Source: Desulfobacter sp.
GTDB lineage: Bacteria > Desulfobacterota > Desulfobacteria > Desulfobacterales > Desulfobacteraceae
Reading direction: 5' to 3'
Assembly (NCBI GenBank): GCA_028768545.1
Contig: CP054838.1
Location: 1,481,501-1,545,500 of the forward strand
DNA length: 64,000 nucleotides
Shown here: positions 12,652-22,071 of the stretch, piece by piece
Layout: each line of letters starts with the position of its first letter
Position numbering within the stretch: the stretch's first letter is position 1
Position numbers and translations under genes: made by a program
The notes under the pieces: model-generated
The model's database searches: none
Told to the model about the DNA's origin: nothing
What the model saw: the letters and a program-made list of their open reading frames with translations, nothing else

Positions 12652-12678
12652 CAGCCAGGTATAATTTATACCTGGCTG
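12652..12678 (-). terminator. terminator of tatA
   Basis: A perfect 12-bp stem (12652-12663 with 12667-12678, CAGCCAGGTATA paired with TATACCTGGCTG) and a three-base loop lie about 40 bp past the tatA stop. On the minus strand it is followed by TTCTCTTTTCC, a moderate U-tract. An eight-A run precedes it on that strand. Confidence 0.75.
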
Positions 12679-12715
12679 AAAAAAAAGATCCCTTTATTGG
12701 CAGGGGAAAAAAGGT

Positions 12716-12904
12716 TTAATCTTTTTCGATTTTTTCGGGTTCGTCTTCCTTGTCTTCAATCACAGGTTCCTTAGTGGCTTTTTTAAAATTTTTAATGCCT
12801 TTGCCCAGTCCTGCCCCGATTTCAGGGAGTTTTCCCGCACCAAAGATGATCAGGATAATGACAAGGATAATTATCAGTTCAGGCATTCCGATTCCACCAA
12901 TCAT
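12716..12904 (-). CDS. tatA: Sec-independent translocase subunit TatA/E
   Basis: TatA oligomers form the passage for folded proteins in twin-arginine export. The 62-residue product has the short N-terminal transmembrane helix ([23 protein letters not shown]), the conserved FG turn, the amphipathic helix ([15 protein letters not shown]) and an acidic, lysine-containing tail. AGGAG precedes the ATG by eight bases. No tatB or tatC is adjacent, so this is a stand-alone tatA as is common in this group. Confidence 0.9.
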   Translation of the reverse strand: MIGGIGMPELIIILVIILIIFGAGKLPEIGAGLGKGIKNFKKATKEPVIEDKEDEPEKIEKD

Positions 12905-13196
12905 ATTATGCTCCTAATTTGTTTCATGGCGTTAGCGTCAAAATAAATCAAGTTAATTTAATTAGCATGTCGACCCGGAGGTGTCAATCTTTATGCGTCA
13001 TGGCCAGGGGTGAAGAAAGATAACATTTTTGTAGTTTAATTTCTGTTGCAATGGATATTTTCTGAGGTTTGGGCAGATAAAAGGAGGTAAAAATTTTATA
13101 TCCTGCTATAATGGGGGTTGACTATAAAAACCTGGCCTGTTAACCGTAAACAAAGTTTAGATCTTTGTAACCCTAAAACAACATAATGGTGACCTG

Positions 13197-14048
13197 ATGA
13201 CTAAATCCCCTGATGCCCGGTTTCAAGGGGCGCAACAATATGTTCTGGATCCGGAACTTGCCTCAATTGTCAATATATCTATGAAATTGGAAATGCCTTT
13301 GCTGCTCAAAGGAGAGCCCGGCACAGGCAAAACCATGCTGGCCCATGCCATTGCCCAGACCCTTGACATGCCTTTGATCATTTTGAATGTCAAATCCAGC
13401 ATGAAGCTGGTGGAAGCCCTTTACCAGTATGATACCCTGACCCGGCTCAACGATTCCAGGTTCGGGGATTCTTCCCGTGATGTGAGCGACATTGACGAGT
13501 ATATTAAGATGGGCAAGATCGGCCAGGCCTTTTGCTCAGATAAGAGGGCGGTGCTGTTAATTGACGAGATTGACAAGGCAGATACGGATTTTCAGGATGA
13601 TATGCTGGATGTACTGGACCAGATGCAGTTTGATATCATTGAAACCGACAAGAGGGTTTCCGCCCAAAACCGCCCTGTGATCATCATCACTTCAAATGCC
13701 AAAAAGGATTTGTCAGATCCTTTTCTGGGCCGGTGCAACTTCCACCACATTGCCTTTCCCGATCCCAAGATGATGCGCAAAATCATCCGGGTTCATTTCC
13801 AGGACATTGACACCAAACTTGCTGAAAATGCCATTGCCGCCTTTTATTCTTTAAGGGAGATTGACGGAATTGAGAAAAAACCGGCCACACGGGAGTTGAT
13901 CAACTGGATACGGGCCTTGAATGCAGACCCGGATTTCCATGCCAAAGACCTGGTCAAGGGGAGCATGCCCTTTTTAGGGGTGTTGTTTAAAAAGAGCCCG
14001 GATTATGAACAGGCCAAAAATATGACGGCCCGGCGTAAACTTTTTTAA
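13197..14048 (+). CDS. MoxR-type AAA+ ATPase
   Basis: A 283-residue AAA+ ATPase. Walker A is GEPGTGKT (about residues 38-45), Walker B is AVLLIDEIDKAD, sensor 1 lies in VIIITSNAKKDLSD and the arginine finger region in FLGRCNFHHI. MoxR-type ATPases act as chaperones for metal-cofactor or complex assembly and usually pair with a von Willebrand factor A protein, which is exactly the next gene 48 bp downstream. The client is not evident from the neighbourhood. Confidence 0.85.
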   Translation: MTKSPDARFQGAQQYVLDPELASIVNISMKLEMPLLLKGEPGTGKTMLAHAIAQTLDMPLIILNVKSSMKLVEALYQYDTLTRLNDSRFGDSSRDVSDIDEYIKMGKIGQAFCSDKRAVLLIDEIDKADTDFQDDMLDVLDQMQFDIIETDKRVSAQNRPVIIITSNAKKDLSDPFLGRCNFHHIAFPDPKMMRKIIRVHFQDIDTKLAENAIAAFYSLREIDGIEKKPATRELINWIRALNADPDFHAKDLVKGSMPFLGVLFKKSPDYEQAKNMTARRKLF

Positions 14049-14096
14049 GCTGCCTTAAAAAATGATGCAAAACCAAACCGTATTGGATGGGGTGCT

Positions 14097-15290
14097 ATGT
14101 TTTTATCTTTTTTTTATACCTTAAAAGATGTGGGGGTGCCGGTCTCTCCCACCTCTTTTCTGACCCTGCAAAAAGCGCTGAACCAGGGGATGATCAACAG
14201 CCTGAACGAATTTTATACCTGTGCCAGGTCTGTTCTGGTCAAAAGCGAGCGGTATTTTGACCTGTATGATCAGGTTTTTGCCCACCATTTTGACGGGGTG
14301 CCTCTGCCCGAGGATGCTGGGTTTGAAGTGGACGATATGGCAAGGGCCATGCTGGATGAATGGCTTAAAAATCCTAAAACGATTGCCAATGCCCTGGGCG
14401 TGGATGAAAAAACCCTCAAAAATATGTCTCCGGACGAGCTTATCGAATATTTTAAAAAACGGCTCAAAGACCAGGACGGACGTCATGACGGCGGGAACAA
14501 GTGGATCGGTACCGGCGGGACCTCGCCTGTGGGCCACTCCGGGTATCATCCCGGCGGCATGAGGGTGGGGGGGGAATCCCGGAGCAAGTCTGCGGTCAAG
14601 GTGGCCAACGAGCGCCGGTACAAGGATTATTCCACCCATGGCCCCCTGACCCAGGCCAAGATCGGGGAGGCCTTGAAAACACTGCGGCACATGATCCCTT
14701 CAGGCCCTAAAGATGTGATCAATGTGGATGAAACCATTCGAGAGACCCTGCGCAACGCAGGTGAAATCGAGCTGATATTTGACCGGGCCATGAAAGACCG
14801 GCTGAAAATAATTTTGGCCATAGACAATGGGGGATGGTCCATGGATCCCTATATCCATGTGGTTCAGACCTTGTTTGATTATGCCCGGTCCCAGTTTACA
14901 GAGGTGAAGACCTATTTTTTTCACAACACCATTTACGACTATCTCTGGGAAGATCCTGCCCGGTATAAAAAACCCAAAAAGGTTATGGATTTTTCAAGGC
15001 TGGATCCTGATACCCGGCTGATTGTGGTGGGAGATGCCAGCATGGCCCCCTATGAACTCATGGCCCATGACGGATCCATTCATATCCGGGAACGCAGCGG
15101 CCGGTCAAGCATTGAGCAACTCAAATTTCTGACCGATACCTTTTCCCACACGGTCTGGCTCAACCCGGTCTCCCGGTCCATGTGGGGGTATACCCACACC
15201 ATTTTAGCCATATCCAAGATTTTTCCCATGTATGAACTCTCTTTGGACGGACTTGAAAAAGCCGTGGTCAAACTCATGGAAAAAAACTAG
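14097..15290 (+). CDS. VWA-domain protein (CoxE-like) paired with MoxR ATPase
   Basis: The 397-residue protein has an N-terminal helical region resembling CoxE-type proteins (FYTLKDVGVPVSPTSFLTL), a low-complexity glycine-rich linker (about residues 130-160) and a C-terminal von Willebrand factor A fold starting LKIILAIDNGGWSMDPY. The metal-ion-dependent adhesion site normally reads DxSxS. Here it is DNGGWS, keeping the Asp and last Ser but with Gly in the middle. TRLIVVGDASMAPYEL likely supplies the later metal ligand. It probably works with the upstream AAA+ ATPase in assembling or remodelling an unknown target. It ends convergently with tatD. Confidence 0.75.
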   Translation: MFLSFFYTLKDVGVPVSPTSFLTLQKALNQGMINSLNEFYTCARSVLVKSERYFDLYDQVFAHHFDGVPLPEDAGFEVDDMARAMLDEWLKNPKTIANALGVDEKTLKNMSPDELIEYFKKRLKDQDGRHDGGNKWIGTGGTSPVGHSGYHPGGMRVGGESRSKSAVKVANERRYKDYSTHGPLTQAKIGEALKTLRHMIPSGPKDVINVDETIRETLRNAGEIELIFDRAMKDRLKIILAIDNGGWSMDPYIHVVQTLFDYARSQFTEVKTYFFHNTIYDYLWEDPARYKKPKKVMDFSRLDPDTRLIVVGDASMAPYELMAHDGSIHIRERSGRSSIEQLKFLTDTFSHTVWLNPVSRSMWGYTHTILAISKIFPMYELSLDGLEKAVVKLMEKN

Positions 15291-15322
15291 CCTGAATATT
15301 TTATAACCTGAAGATCAGAAAT

Positions 15323-15458
15323 TGACAATTCCAAGACTATAAATTGTCACCCTTCGGGCGAATTGATTTTACCCCATCTGCATCCTTGCAGACCGTTCGC
15401 AGCAAAGTCACCAGGGCTTCACGGTTTGGCGCCTTGCAGCTAAAGCAAAATCGATTCG
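15323..15458. repeat. intergenic inverted repeats between convergent genes
   Basis: The 210-bp gap between the VWA gene and tatD holds a short hairpin (TGACAATT 15323-15330 with AATTGTCA 15342-15349) and a larger imperfect inverted repeat whose arms CGAATTGATTTTAC (15359-15372) and GCAAAATCGATTCG (15445-15458) match at 12 of 14 positions. No open frame of note is present. It may be a bidirectional terminator or a small repetitive extragenic element. Confidence 0.5.
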
Positions 15459-15500
15459 TGAAATATGCGGGCTGGGTCAGGGATTTAAAAATTTTTGGGT

Positions 15501-16286
15501 TTAAATTTTAACCTGGTAAAGGTCCTGGGTGTTCTTGAAGATTTTTTCGGCAAGGGCCTCTGGGTCTGTGTTCTTGATTTGGGCCAGACGCTCCAATACC
15601 GATGCCACAAAGGCAGGCTCGTTGCGGCGGAATTTGTTTTTCTGGGGTTTGGGGGTGAGATAGGGGGCATCGGTTTCAATCAATATCCGGTCTTCCGGGA
15701 TAAGGGGAGCAATCTGTCTTAAATAGGCTCCCCGGTTCAATATGGTGAGTATGCCGGTGATGCCGATATAATAGCCTAAATCCAGGTATTTGAACATCTC
15801 GTCTTTGGTACCGGAAAAACAATGGACCACCCCTCTTCTGGCTGCGGGTCCCTCTGATTTGAGAATCTCATAAAACCGTCCCTTTGAATCCCGTTCATGG
15901 AAAATCAAAGGCAGATCCAAGCTGCCTGCCATGGCCAGTTGTGCGCAAAAACAGGCTTCCTGGTCGGGTTTCGGGGAAAACATTCTGTTAAAGTCAAGCC
16001 CGGTTTCCCCCCATGCCTTTACACAATCCCGGGTCTGGGCCAGTTCTTTGAGAGAGTCCAGCACCTGGCCCGAACATTGGATGGCATCGTGGGGGTGAAC
16101 CCCCACCGAGGTGAACACATGGTCATAGGCCTGTGCAATTTCTATGGCCTTGAGAGAGGTGGCCTGGTCAACCCCAACCACCATCATGGCGCGGACGCCT
16201 GCTTTTTCGGCCCTCTCCATCATCTGATCCAGGTCCGGGTCATAGCTTTTGTCGTCAATATGGCAATGGGAATCAAAAAGAATCAT
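15501..16286 (-). CDS. tatD: TatD-family metal-dependent deoxyribonuclease
   Basis: TatD hydrolases are TIM-barrel, metal-dependent exonucleases acting on DNA. The 261-residue protein carries the full set of metal ligands: FDSHCHID, the Glu of WGETGLDF, the His of IFHERD, HCFSG and the terminal Asp of IETDAPYLTPKP. Length is normal. It stands alone and converges with the VWA gene, so no tat operon is implied. The exact family branch (TatD or YcfH-like) cannot be separated by eye. Confidence 0.88.
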   Translation of the reverse strand: MILFDSHCHIDDKSYDPDLDQMMERAEKAGVRAMMVVGVDQATSLKAIEIAQAYDHVFTSVGVHPHDAIQCSGQVLDSLKELAQTRDCVKAWGETGLDFNRMFSPKPDQEACFCAQLAMAGSLDLPLIFHERDSKGRFYEILKSEGPAARRGVVHCFSGTKDEMFKYLDLGYYIGITGILTILNRGAYLRQIAPLIPEDRILIETDAPYLTPKPQKNKFRRNEPAFVASVLERLAQIKNTDPEALAEKIFKNTQDLYQVKI

Positions 16287-16360
16287 TGGTTTTCCTAAGC
16301 GCTTATGGGTCTGCCTGCCTGCGGTTTTATCCGGCCCCTTCCACAGGGTTTACGCGTTAA

Positions 16361-16409
16361 AGCCTTCACTGAGTTTGGAAGAAGCCGGGTTACGGGTTCA
16401 GTGAAGGCT
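16361..16409. repeat. 12-bp inverted repeat upstream of ftsE
   Basis: AGCCTTCACTGA (16361-16372) and TCAGTGAAGGCT (16398-16409) are perfect inverted repeats around 25 bases. They lie in the 226-bp gap between the divergent tatD and ftsE genes, about 100 bp before ftsE. This could be an operator or an RNA leader hairpin for the division operon. Nothing else is recognisable in the gap. Confidence 0.5.
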
Positions 16410-16512
16410 CTTTGTAAGGAAAACTGTTTTGCAGCACTCCTTGACACAAGTGGTTTATATCAGTAAATTCTTTTTCAGTCAATTACCCAAGATCATAGGC
16501 TGTTAGGAATAT

Positions 16513-17211
16513 ATGAGCGCGGACGGCGGCAAAGCTAATATAATCAGATTATTCAACGTAACCAAACGGTATGGGGCCAAACTGGCATTGGATGATGTTT
16601 CCCTGGATATTGAACCGGGTGAGTTTATCATTGTTTCAGGGCCGTCAGGTGCCGGTAAATCAACCCTTTTAAAAGTGTTGTACCTGGCAGAACGGGTCTC
16701 TGAGGGTCAGATTCTGATCGACGGGATGAACCTGGCCAGGATTTCGCCGGGCAAGCTGCCTTTTTTGCGACGCCGTTTCGGCATGGTATTCCAGGATTTC
16801 AAGCTTATTCCCAACAGGACTGTATTTGAAAATGTGGCCTTGGTGCTCAAGGTGGCCGGTGAAAAGCCATCCTATATCCGGAAAAAAGTCATGCATGTCC
16901 TGAGAACCACGGGCATGGAAAAAAAGGCCAACCACCTGCCTCCTACCTTGTCCGGTGGAGAGCAGCAGCGGGTGGCCGTGGCCCGGGCCGTGGTGGGCGA
17001 ACCCTCCATTATCCTGGCAGATGAACCCACAGGAAGCCTGGATGAGCATTCTGCACGCCTGGTCGTGGACCTGCTTTTGGAATACCATAAAAACGGGGCC
17101 ACCATCTTGATTGCCAGCCATAACCTGGGGCTGGTGGAATCCAGTGTCCAGGGGCGGAATATTGCCCTTGAAGAGGGGAAACTTCGAGGAATATCCACCA
17201 TGCTTTATTAA
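16513..17211 (+). CDS. ftsE: cell division ATP-binding protein FtsE
   Basis: FtsE is the ATPase of the FtsEX complex, which couples septal ring constriction to activation of peptidoglycan hydrolases. The 232-residue ABC protein has Walker [10 protein letters not shown]-loop [17 protein letters not shown] (typical of FtsE), signature [14 protein letters not shown], Walker [12 protein letters not shown] and the switch His in IASHNLGL. It is followed 17 bp later by ftsX and then by an EnvC-like gene, the standard functional triad. Confidence 0.95.
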   Translation: MSADGGKANIIRLFNVTKRYGAKLALDDVSLDIEPGEFIIVSGPSGAGKSTLLKVLYLAERVSEGQILIDGMNLARISPGKLPFLRRRFGMVFQDFKLIPNRTVFENVALVLKVAGEKPSYIRKKVMHVLRTTGMEKKANHLPPTLSGGEQQRVAVARAVVGEPSIILADEPTGSLDEHSARLVVDLLLEYHKNGATILIASHNLGLVESSVQGRNIALEEGKLRGISTMLY

Positions 17212-17228
17212 GGAAACAGACCATTGCC

Positions 17229-18104
17229 ATGAAGCGATTTTTAATCAAAGCCTATGCAGATATACGGTCCAACCGGTTTTTGAATGTGATCACCATCATG
17301 ACCATCGCCCTTTCCATCTTATTGGTATCCGTGTTCATGCTCTTTTTTGAAAACGCCAGCCGGGTTCTGGAATCCTGGAACCAGGGCGGCAGGGCCATGG
17401 TATACCTTGACTCCCGGTTTGACCCCGGGATGCTCATCGGTCTTGAAAAACAGCTCGGGGACCTGGGCGGTATTGAGTCTTCCACCTTTATTTCAAAATC
17501 CCAGGCCCTGGAACGACTCAAACAGGAGATGGGGTCTAAGACCGGTTTTTTTTCCAGTTTGAAAACCAATCCTCTGCCCCATGCCATTGAGATCACCATG
17601 GTCTCCTATTCCAGTTTTGATCAGGTCAAGGCCCTGGCAGAAAAGATTGAAGCTCTGGACATGGTGGCATCTGTGGAATACGGCCAGGGCTGGCTGGGCC
17701 GGTTTTTAAAAATATTCAACCTTTTTAAAATGACCGGGTATGCCATGTGCAGCCTGTTTTTACTGATTGCGCTTTTTATAACGGCCAACACCGTGCGCCT
17801 GGCCTTTTATGCCAGAAGAACCGAGGTTGAAATCATGCGCCTGGTGGGGGCCACCGAAGGGTTTATCAAAACCCCCTTTTACGTGGAAGGGCTTTTTCAG
17901 GGATTTTTAGGCGGACTCATGGGCGTGGGGATCCTTTTGGCCGGGTATATGACCCTTTCCTCTGGCATTACCCAGAATATCGGCTCTTACGTATATGTGG
18001 ACATCCGGTTTTTGTCCTGGCAGGCCCTGGGGGTGATTTTATTTTCCAGCACATTTTTAGGTTGGTTTGGATGCTTTTTATCCCTCAAACAAATTTTAAA
18101 ATAA
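17229..18104 (+). CDS. ftsX: cell division protein FtsX
   Basis: FtsX is the membrane partner of FtsE and transmits ATP hydrolysis to a periplasmic hydrolase activator. The 291-residue protein has one N-terminal transmembrane helix (VITIMTIALSILLVSVFMLFF), an extracytoplasmic domain of about 130 residues, and three C-terminal helices with the conserved RRTEVEIMRLVGATEGFIKTPF loop region. It overlaps the next gene by about 34 bases, consistent with translational coupling. Confidence 0.93.
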   Translation: MKRFLIKAYADIRSNRFLNVITIMTIALSILLVSVFMLFFENASRVLESWNQGGRAMVYLDSRFDPGMLIGLEKQLGDLGGIESSTFISKSQALERLKQEMGSKTGFFSSLKTNPLPHAIEITMVSYSSFDQVKALAEKIEALDMVASVEYGQGWLGRFLKIFNLFKMTGYAMCSLFLLIALFITANTVRLAFYARRTEVEIMRLVGATEGFIKTPFYVEGLFQGFLGGLMGVGILLAGYMTLSSGITQNIGSYVYVDIRFLSWQALGVILFSSTFLGWFGCFLSLKQILK

Positions 18105-19582
18105 GCCTGGCATTCCTTGCTGCCGGCCTTTTTTTTCTGGCCGGCCTTGTATGGGGCACCCCTGCTGCCGGTGCAGATAAAGCCGTTTTTCAGGGAACCA
18201 TAACCGCCTTTAAACTGAACATCAGATCTGCCCCGGCCAGGGGAGCCGATGTGGTGGTGGTGGCGGACAAGGGCGATGCGGTGGATGTCCTGGAAGTTAA
18301 GGGGGGCATCGGGGGCTGGCTGCAGATCCGGTATGAGGGAAAAAAAGGATATGTGAGAAATCGGCCACACTATATCCGTTTGACCTCTCTTGCCCCGTCC
18401 ATACCAAAATCCGCGCCTGTTGTACCGGATCCAAAATTGCAAAAATCCATGCCCCAGCTTGAAAATTCAGAACGCGGGTCTGGAACGGCAAAAAAGAAAA
18501 TCCAACCAGAACGAACACAGGCCCAGAAAAAGGCCATTGCCCGGAAGATAGAACAAGCAACAAAAAAAGTGGCATCCTTCTCCCAAAAAGAGATGGAAAT
18601 TTTGGACGGCCTCAATGAGATTGATTATGCCCTGAATCAGGCCCGGGTGAACGCCAGGACCTTGAGGCGGGAATCCTCCGACCTTGGCTCTGAGATTGAG
18701 ACCATCCGGGAGAGGACCCGTGAACTTGGCCTGTCCATGGACGAAACCCGGAATTATGCCGGGGTAAGACTCAATGCCCTCTACCGGATGCACATGATGG
18801 GAAGCCTTGAAATGGCAGGCCCCCCCTCTTCATTGTTTGATTTTTTTGTAAAACAAAGATCCTTGAAAACGGTGGTGGCCTCTGATTTTTCCCTTTTGGA
18901 CAACCAGGCCCGGGACCTTGAAGAACTGGCCCGGCTTGAAGACGATCTTAAACAACAGGTTGATGCCAAAGCCGTTTTAGAAGAGGAGCTTGGTCTTCAG
19001 ATCCGGATTCAGGAAAAAGAATCCCATAAAAAAGCAATGATTCTTAAAGAGATCCAGAGGAAAAAGAAATTCTCCCAGGCCGCCCTTGCCTCATTGGAGG
19101 CCTCGGCCAAAGCCCTGGACCAGACCCTCTCTTCCATGGGTCTGCGGGGCAGTGCCGCCTTGGACGACACCTCATTTGTCCGGCAGAAGGGCCGGCTTTC
19201 CATTCCTGTGAGCGGAAAGATTATTTCCAGGTATGGCACTGCCAGAAAGGGAGATTACAAGTCCTTCACTTTTCAAAGCGGAATTGATATAAAGGTGGAA
19301 CGGGGAGAACCCGTGCGTTCGGTTTTTAAAGGAGAGGTGATGTTCTCCCAGTGGCTCAAAGGGTATGGCAACCTGCTCATCATTAACCATGGTGACAACT
19401 ATTACACCCTTTATGCCCATGTGGAAGAAGTGTTCAAGAAAAAGGGTGAACGCGTGAGTACTGGAGAAGTCATTGCAACGGCAGGGGATACCGGATCCAT
19501 TAAAGGCCTCTGCCTTCATTTTGAAGTCCGTCATCACGGGAAACCCGTGAATCCCATAAAATGGCTGAAAAAAGGAGCATAA
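18071..19582 (+). CDS. EnvC-like murein hydrolase activator (SH3, coiled coil, degenerate M23)
   Basis: The product has a signal peptide (hydrophobic ISLAFLAAGLFFLAGLVWG), a bacterial SH3 domain (about residues 35-100, LNIRSAPARGADVV...GWLQIRYEGKKGYV), a long charged coiled coil (about 140-340) and a C-terminal LytM/M23 domain. The M23 domain keeps YTLYAHVEE and LHFEVRHHG, but the first zinc motif HxGxD reads QSGID, so the His is lost. E. coli EnvC is likewise a catalytically dead LytM protein that activates amidases under FtsEX control, so that role is inferred. I choose ATG 18071; a TTG at 18062 is also in frame. The added SH3 domain distinguishes it from E. coli EnvC. Confidence 0.85.
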   Translation: MLFIPQTNFKISLAFLAAGLFFLAGLVWGTPAAGADKAVFQGTITAFKLNIRSAPARGADVVVVADKGDAVDVLEVKGGIGGWLQIRYEGKKGYVRNRPHYIRLTSLAPSIPKSAPVVPDPKLQKSMPQLENSERGSGTAKKKIQPERTQAQKKAIARKIEQATKKVASFSQKEMEILDGLNEIDYALNQARVNARTLRRESSDLGSEIETIRERTRELGLSMDETRNYAGVRLNALYRMHMMGSLEMAGPPSSLFDFFVKQRSLKTVVASDFSLLDNQARDLEELARLEDDLKQQVDAKAVLEEELGLQIRIQEKESHKKAMILKEIQRKKKFSQAALASLEASAKALDQTLSSMGLRGSAALDDTSFVRQKGRLSIPVSGKIISRYGTARKGDYKSFTFQSGIDIKVERGEPVRSVFKGEVMFSQWLKGYGNLLIINHGDNYYTLYAHVEEVFKKKGERVSTGEVIATAGDTGSIKGLCLHFEVRHHGKPVNPIKWLKKGA

Positions 19583-19585
19583 TAG

Positions 19586-20902
19586 ATGAGAGGTGAATGT
19601 TCAATAATGATACGGCGCGCCGGGATGATGGTTCTGGTTCTGCTCTTTTTTTTGGTCGGTGCTCCAGGTGTCGGTGCGGCGGATGAACAGACCTATAAAT
19701 CCTTGAAATTGTTTTCAGATGTTTTGGAAGAGATCGAAAAAAATTATGTGGATGAAGTGGATGCCGAAGAGCTGATTCACAATGCCATACGGGGCATGGT
19801 GGGCAATCTGGATCCCCATTCTTCTTTTATGCCCCCCGAGGCATTCGGAGATCTACAGGATGATACCAAGGGCAAATTTTCAGGTATTGGTATCGTGATT
19901 ACCATGAAAGAGGGCATTCTTACCGTGGTCTCCCCCATTGAGGGGACGCCTGCGTACAATGCCGGGATCAATGCCGGGGATATTATTATTAAAATTGACG
20001 GCCAGTCCACCAAGGATATGGCCTTGTGGGAGGCGGTGAGCAAGATGCGCGGCCCCCGGCATAAACAAGTGCTGATTACGGTGATCCGGGAGGGGGCGTC
20101 TGCCCCTTTGGAGTTTGATCTTAAAAGGGATCTTATTCCCATGACCAGTGTCAGGTCGGCGGTGCTCTCCCCTGGATACGGATATCTTCGGATCACCAAT
20201 TTTCGAATGAACACCATTGATGATGTTGAAAAACAGCTAGCGGCACTTGAAAAAAAGGAAAACGGGCTCAAGGGGCTGGTCATTGACCTTCGGGACAACC
20301 CCGGCGGTCTTTTGGACCAGGCCATTAAGATTTCAGACCTTTTTCTGGACCAGGGCGTTATTGTTTCCATCAAGGGAAGACAAAAGAAAAATACCCAGGA
20401 GTTTACAGCCTATCCCGACGAGACCCTTCGGGACTATCCCATTGTGATTCTCATCAACGGCGGGTCTGCCTCTGCCTCGGAAATTGTGGCCGGCGCGCTT
20501 CAGGATCATTCCCGGGCCTTGATTCTGGGCACCCCTTCTTTTGGCAAGGGCTCGGTACAGACGGTTCGTCCCCTTAAGGAAGGATTTGGCATTAAATACA
20601 CCATTGCAAGGTATTATACCCCCAGCGGCCGTTCCATCCAGGCCAAGGGGATTTTACCGGATATTGAGGTGGCCCAGGGCACCCTGGTGAAAAAGGATAA
20701 AAAGAAGTCCGCATTTGAGCGGATGATGAAAGAGAAAGATCTTAAAAACAGCCTCAAACCCGAGAGTCCGGGTAAAGATAAAAATAAGGTTAAAAAAGAG
20801 AAAAACAGTGAAGCCGAAACGCTCAACCAGGATGCCCAGGTCAAACGCGCCCTTGATATTCTCATCAGTTACGGGATTTTTAATAGAGTAAATGGCAGCT
20901 AA
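19586..20902 (+). CDS. ctpA: C-terminal processing peptidase CtpA (S41)
   Basis: The 438-residue exported serine protease has a signal peptide (MMVLVLLFFLVGAPGVGA), a PDZ domain (about residues 95-175, FSGIGIVITMKEGILTVVS...AGDIIIKIDGQS) and the S41 catalytic core with Ser in GGSASASEIVAGALQDH and Lys in SFGKGSVQTV, a Ser-Lys dyad. The tail from about residue 365 is lysine-rich. AGGAG lies eight bases before ATG 19586. It follows the FtsEX/EnvC-like genes and overlaps the deacetylase gene, a common order in this group, and probably trims periplasmic cell-wall proteins. Confidence 0.92.
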   Translation: MRGECSIMIRRAGMMVLVLLFFLVGAPGVGAADEQTYKSLKLFSDVLEEIEKNYVDEVDAEELIHNAIRGMVGNLDPHSSFMPPEAFGDLQDDTKGKFSGIGIVITMKEGILTVVSPIEGTPAYNAGINAGDIIIKIDGQSTKDMALWEAVSKMRGPRHKQVLITVIREGASAPLEFDLKRDLIPMTSVRSAVLSPGYGYLRITNFRMNTIDDVEKQLAALEKKENGLKGLVIDLRDNPGGLLDQAIKISDLFLDQGVIVSIKGRQKKNTQEFTAYPDETLRDYPIVILINGGSASASEIVAGALQDHSRALILGTPSFGKGSVQTVRPLKEGFGIKYTIARYYTPSGRSIQAKGILPDIEVAQGTLVKKDKKKSAFERMMKEKDLKNSLKPESPGKDKNKVKKEKNSEAETLNQDAQVKRALDILISYGIFNRVNGS

Positions 20903-22040
20903 GAAAAAGATCGGGCCCGGAAAAAAAACCGTTTCAAAGGCAAGCCCTAAAAAAAAGACAAGCCCTAAAAAAAAGAGCCTGGCCCGTAAAAAGAGCGCTC
21001 CGAAAAAAGGGATATCCAAGGCAAATAAAACTCTTTTTCATGAGCTGAAAAAGGTGGGTCTGGGCATTGCCATTCTTCTTGCCGTCTGCATGACAACGGC
21101 CATGCTCGCGGATATTTTCCTTAAATCCGGCCGGCCTGTGCCGGAATTTGTGCCCTCGGCATCTGTTCCGGCAACAAAGGGGCCGTCCAAGGCCCTTGAG
21201 TTTCCCAAAAAAGAACAGGTCACAACCTCTGGGACTGCCGAAAAAAAGAGTGCCTCCCCAGGCCTCAAGGAAAAAGTCAAACCGCCCCAAGATCCGGCCA
21301 TTGTCTATGAAGTCTTTGATGATGTGGACCCTGGACATGACCGTAAACCCCCTGTGGCCCCCTCTGATACGACCCCTAAAATTGCCATCATCATTGATGA
21401 TATCGGGTATGACAAGGGATTGGCCATGTCTCTGTTTGATCTGGACAAGGATATTACCTTTTCAGTGCTTCCCTTTTCCCCTTTTGGTAAAATCCTTGCC
21501 CAAAGGTTTTCGGCAAAGGGGGCTGAACTCATGCTCCATCTGCCCATGGAACCTGTCCAGTATCCCCGGGTGAATCCCGGCCCCGGGGCCCTGCTCTCTT
21601 CCATGTCCCCGGATATGCTTTTGGATCAGCTGAGAAAGGACCTGGACGCAGTTCCGGGGGTGGCCGGTGTGAACAACCACATGGGGTCCAAAATGACGGC
21701 GGACTCGGACAAGATGAACCAGATTTTTACGGTGCTTAAAAAAGAGGATCTCTTTTTTATCGATTCCAGGACCGCGCCCAACTCAAAGGGAGAGGCGTCA
21801 GCAAGGCTGTTTTTCCTTAAATTTTCCCACAGGGATATATTTTTGGATAATTTCCAGGATATACACTATATATCAGGGCAATTTGGCAAGCTGGTCAAGG
21901 CCGCCCAAAAACACGGCACAGCCATCGGTATCGGTCATCCCTATCCTGCGACCCTGGAGACCCTGAAAATTGAACTGCCCAAACTCCAGGGCCGGGTTCA
22001 GGTGGTACGGGCAAGCCGCCTTGTGGCCATTCCCGGGTAA
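20892..22040 (+). CDS. divergent polysaccharide deacetylase family protein with lysine-rich N-terminus
   Basis: The first 45 residues are unusually basic with repeated short KKK/SPKKK motifs, followed by one transmembrane helix (GLGIAILLAVCMTTAMLADIF) and a periplasmic catalytic domain of the divergent polysaccharide deacetylase family (formerly DUF610, YibQ-like): IAIIIDDIGYDKG, ELMLHLPMEP, GVNNHMGSKMTAD, DLFFIDSRT and AIGIGHPYPATLE. The metal-binding Asp and His positions are present. Substrate is unknown; family members sit next to envC and ctpA, as here. The start overlaps ctpA by 11 bases. The poly-lysine head faces the cytoplasm by the positive-inside rule and might contact nucleic acid or phospholipid. 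Confidence 0.8.
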   Translation: MAAKKKIGPGKKTVSKASPKKKTSPKKKSLARKKSAPKKGISKANKTLFHELKKVGLGIAILLAVCMTTAMLADIFLKSGRPVPEFVPSASVPATKGPSKALEFPKKEQVTTSGTAEKKSASPGLKEKVKPPQDPAIVYEVFDDVDPGHDRKPPVAPSDTTPKIAIIIDDIGYDKGLAMSLFDLDKDITFSVLPFSPFGKILAQRFSAKGAELMLHLPMEPVQYPRVNPGPGALLSSMSPDMLLDQLRKDLDAVPGVAGVNNHMGSKMTADSDKMNQIFTVLKKEDLFFIDSRTAPNSKGEASARLFFLKFSHRDIFLDNFQDIHYISGQFGKLVKAAQKHGTAIGIGHPYPATLETLKIELPKLQGRVQVVRASRLVAIPG

Positions 22041-22071
22041 GGAATCTTTTTTGTATTGTCCTAAAAGAGCC

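Noticed and set aside
20892..21050. Lysine-rich repeats at the start of the deacetylase gene as a CRISPR-like or satellite repeat
   Set aside because: The short AAAAAG-rich units encode KKK/SPKKK in frame and lack spacers; they are coding low-complexity sequence.
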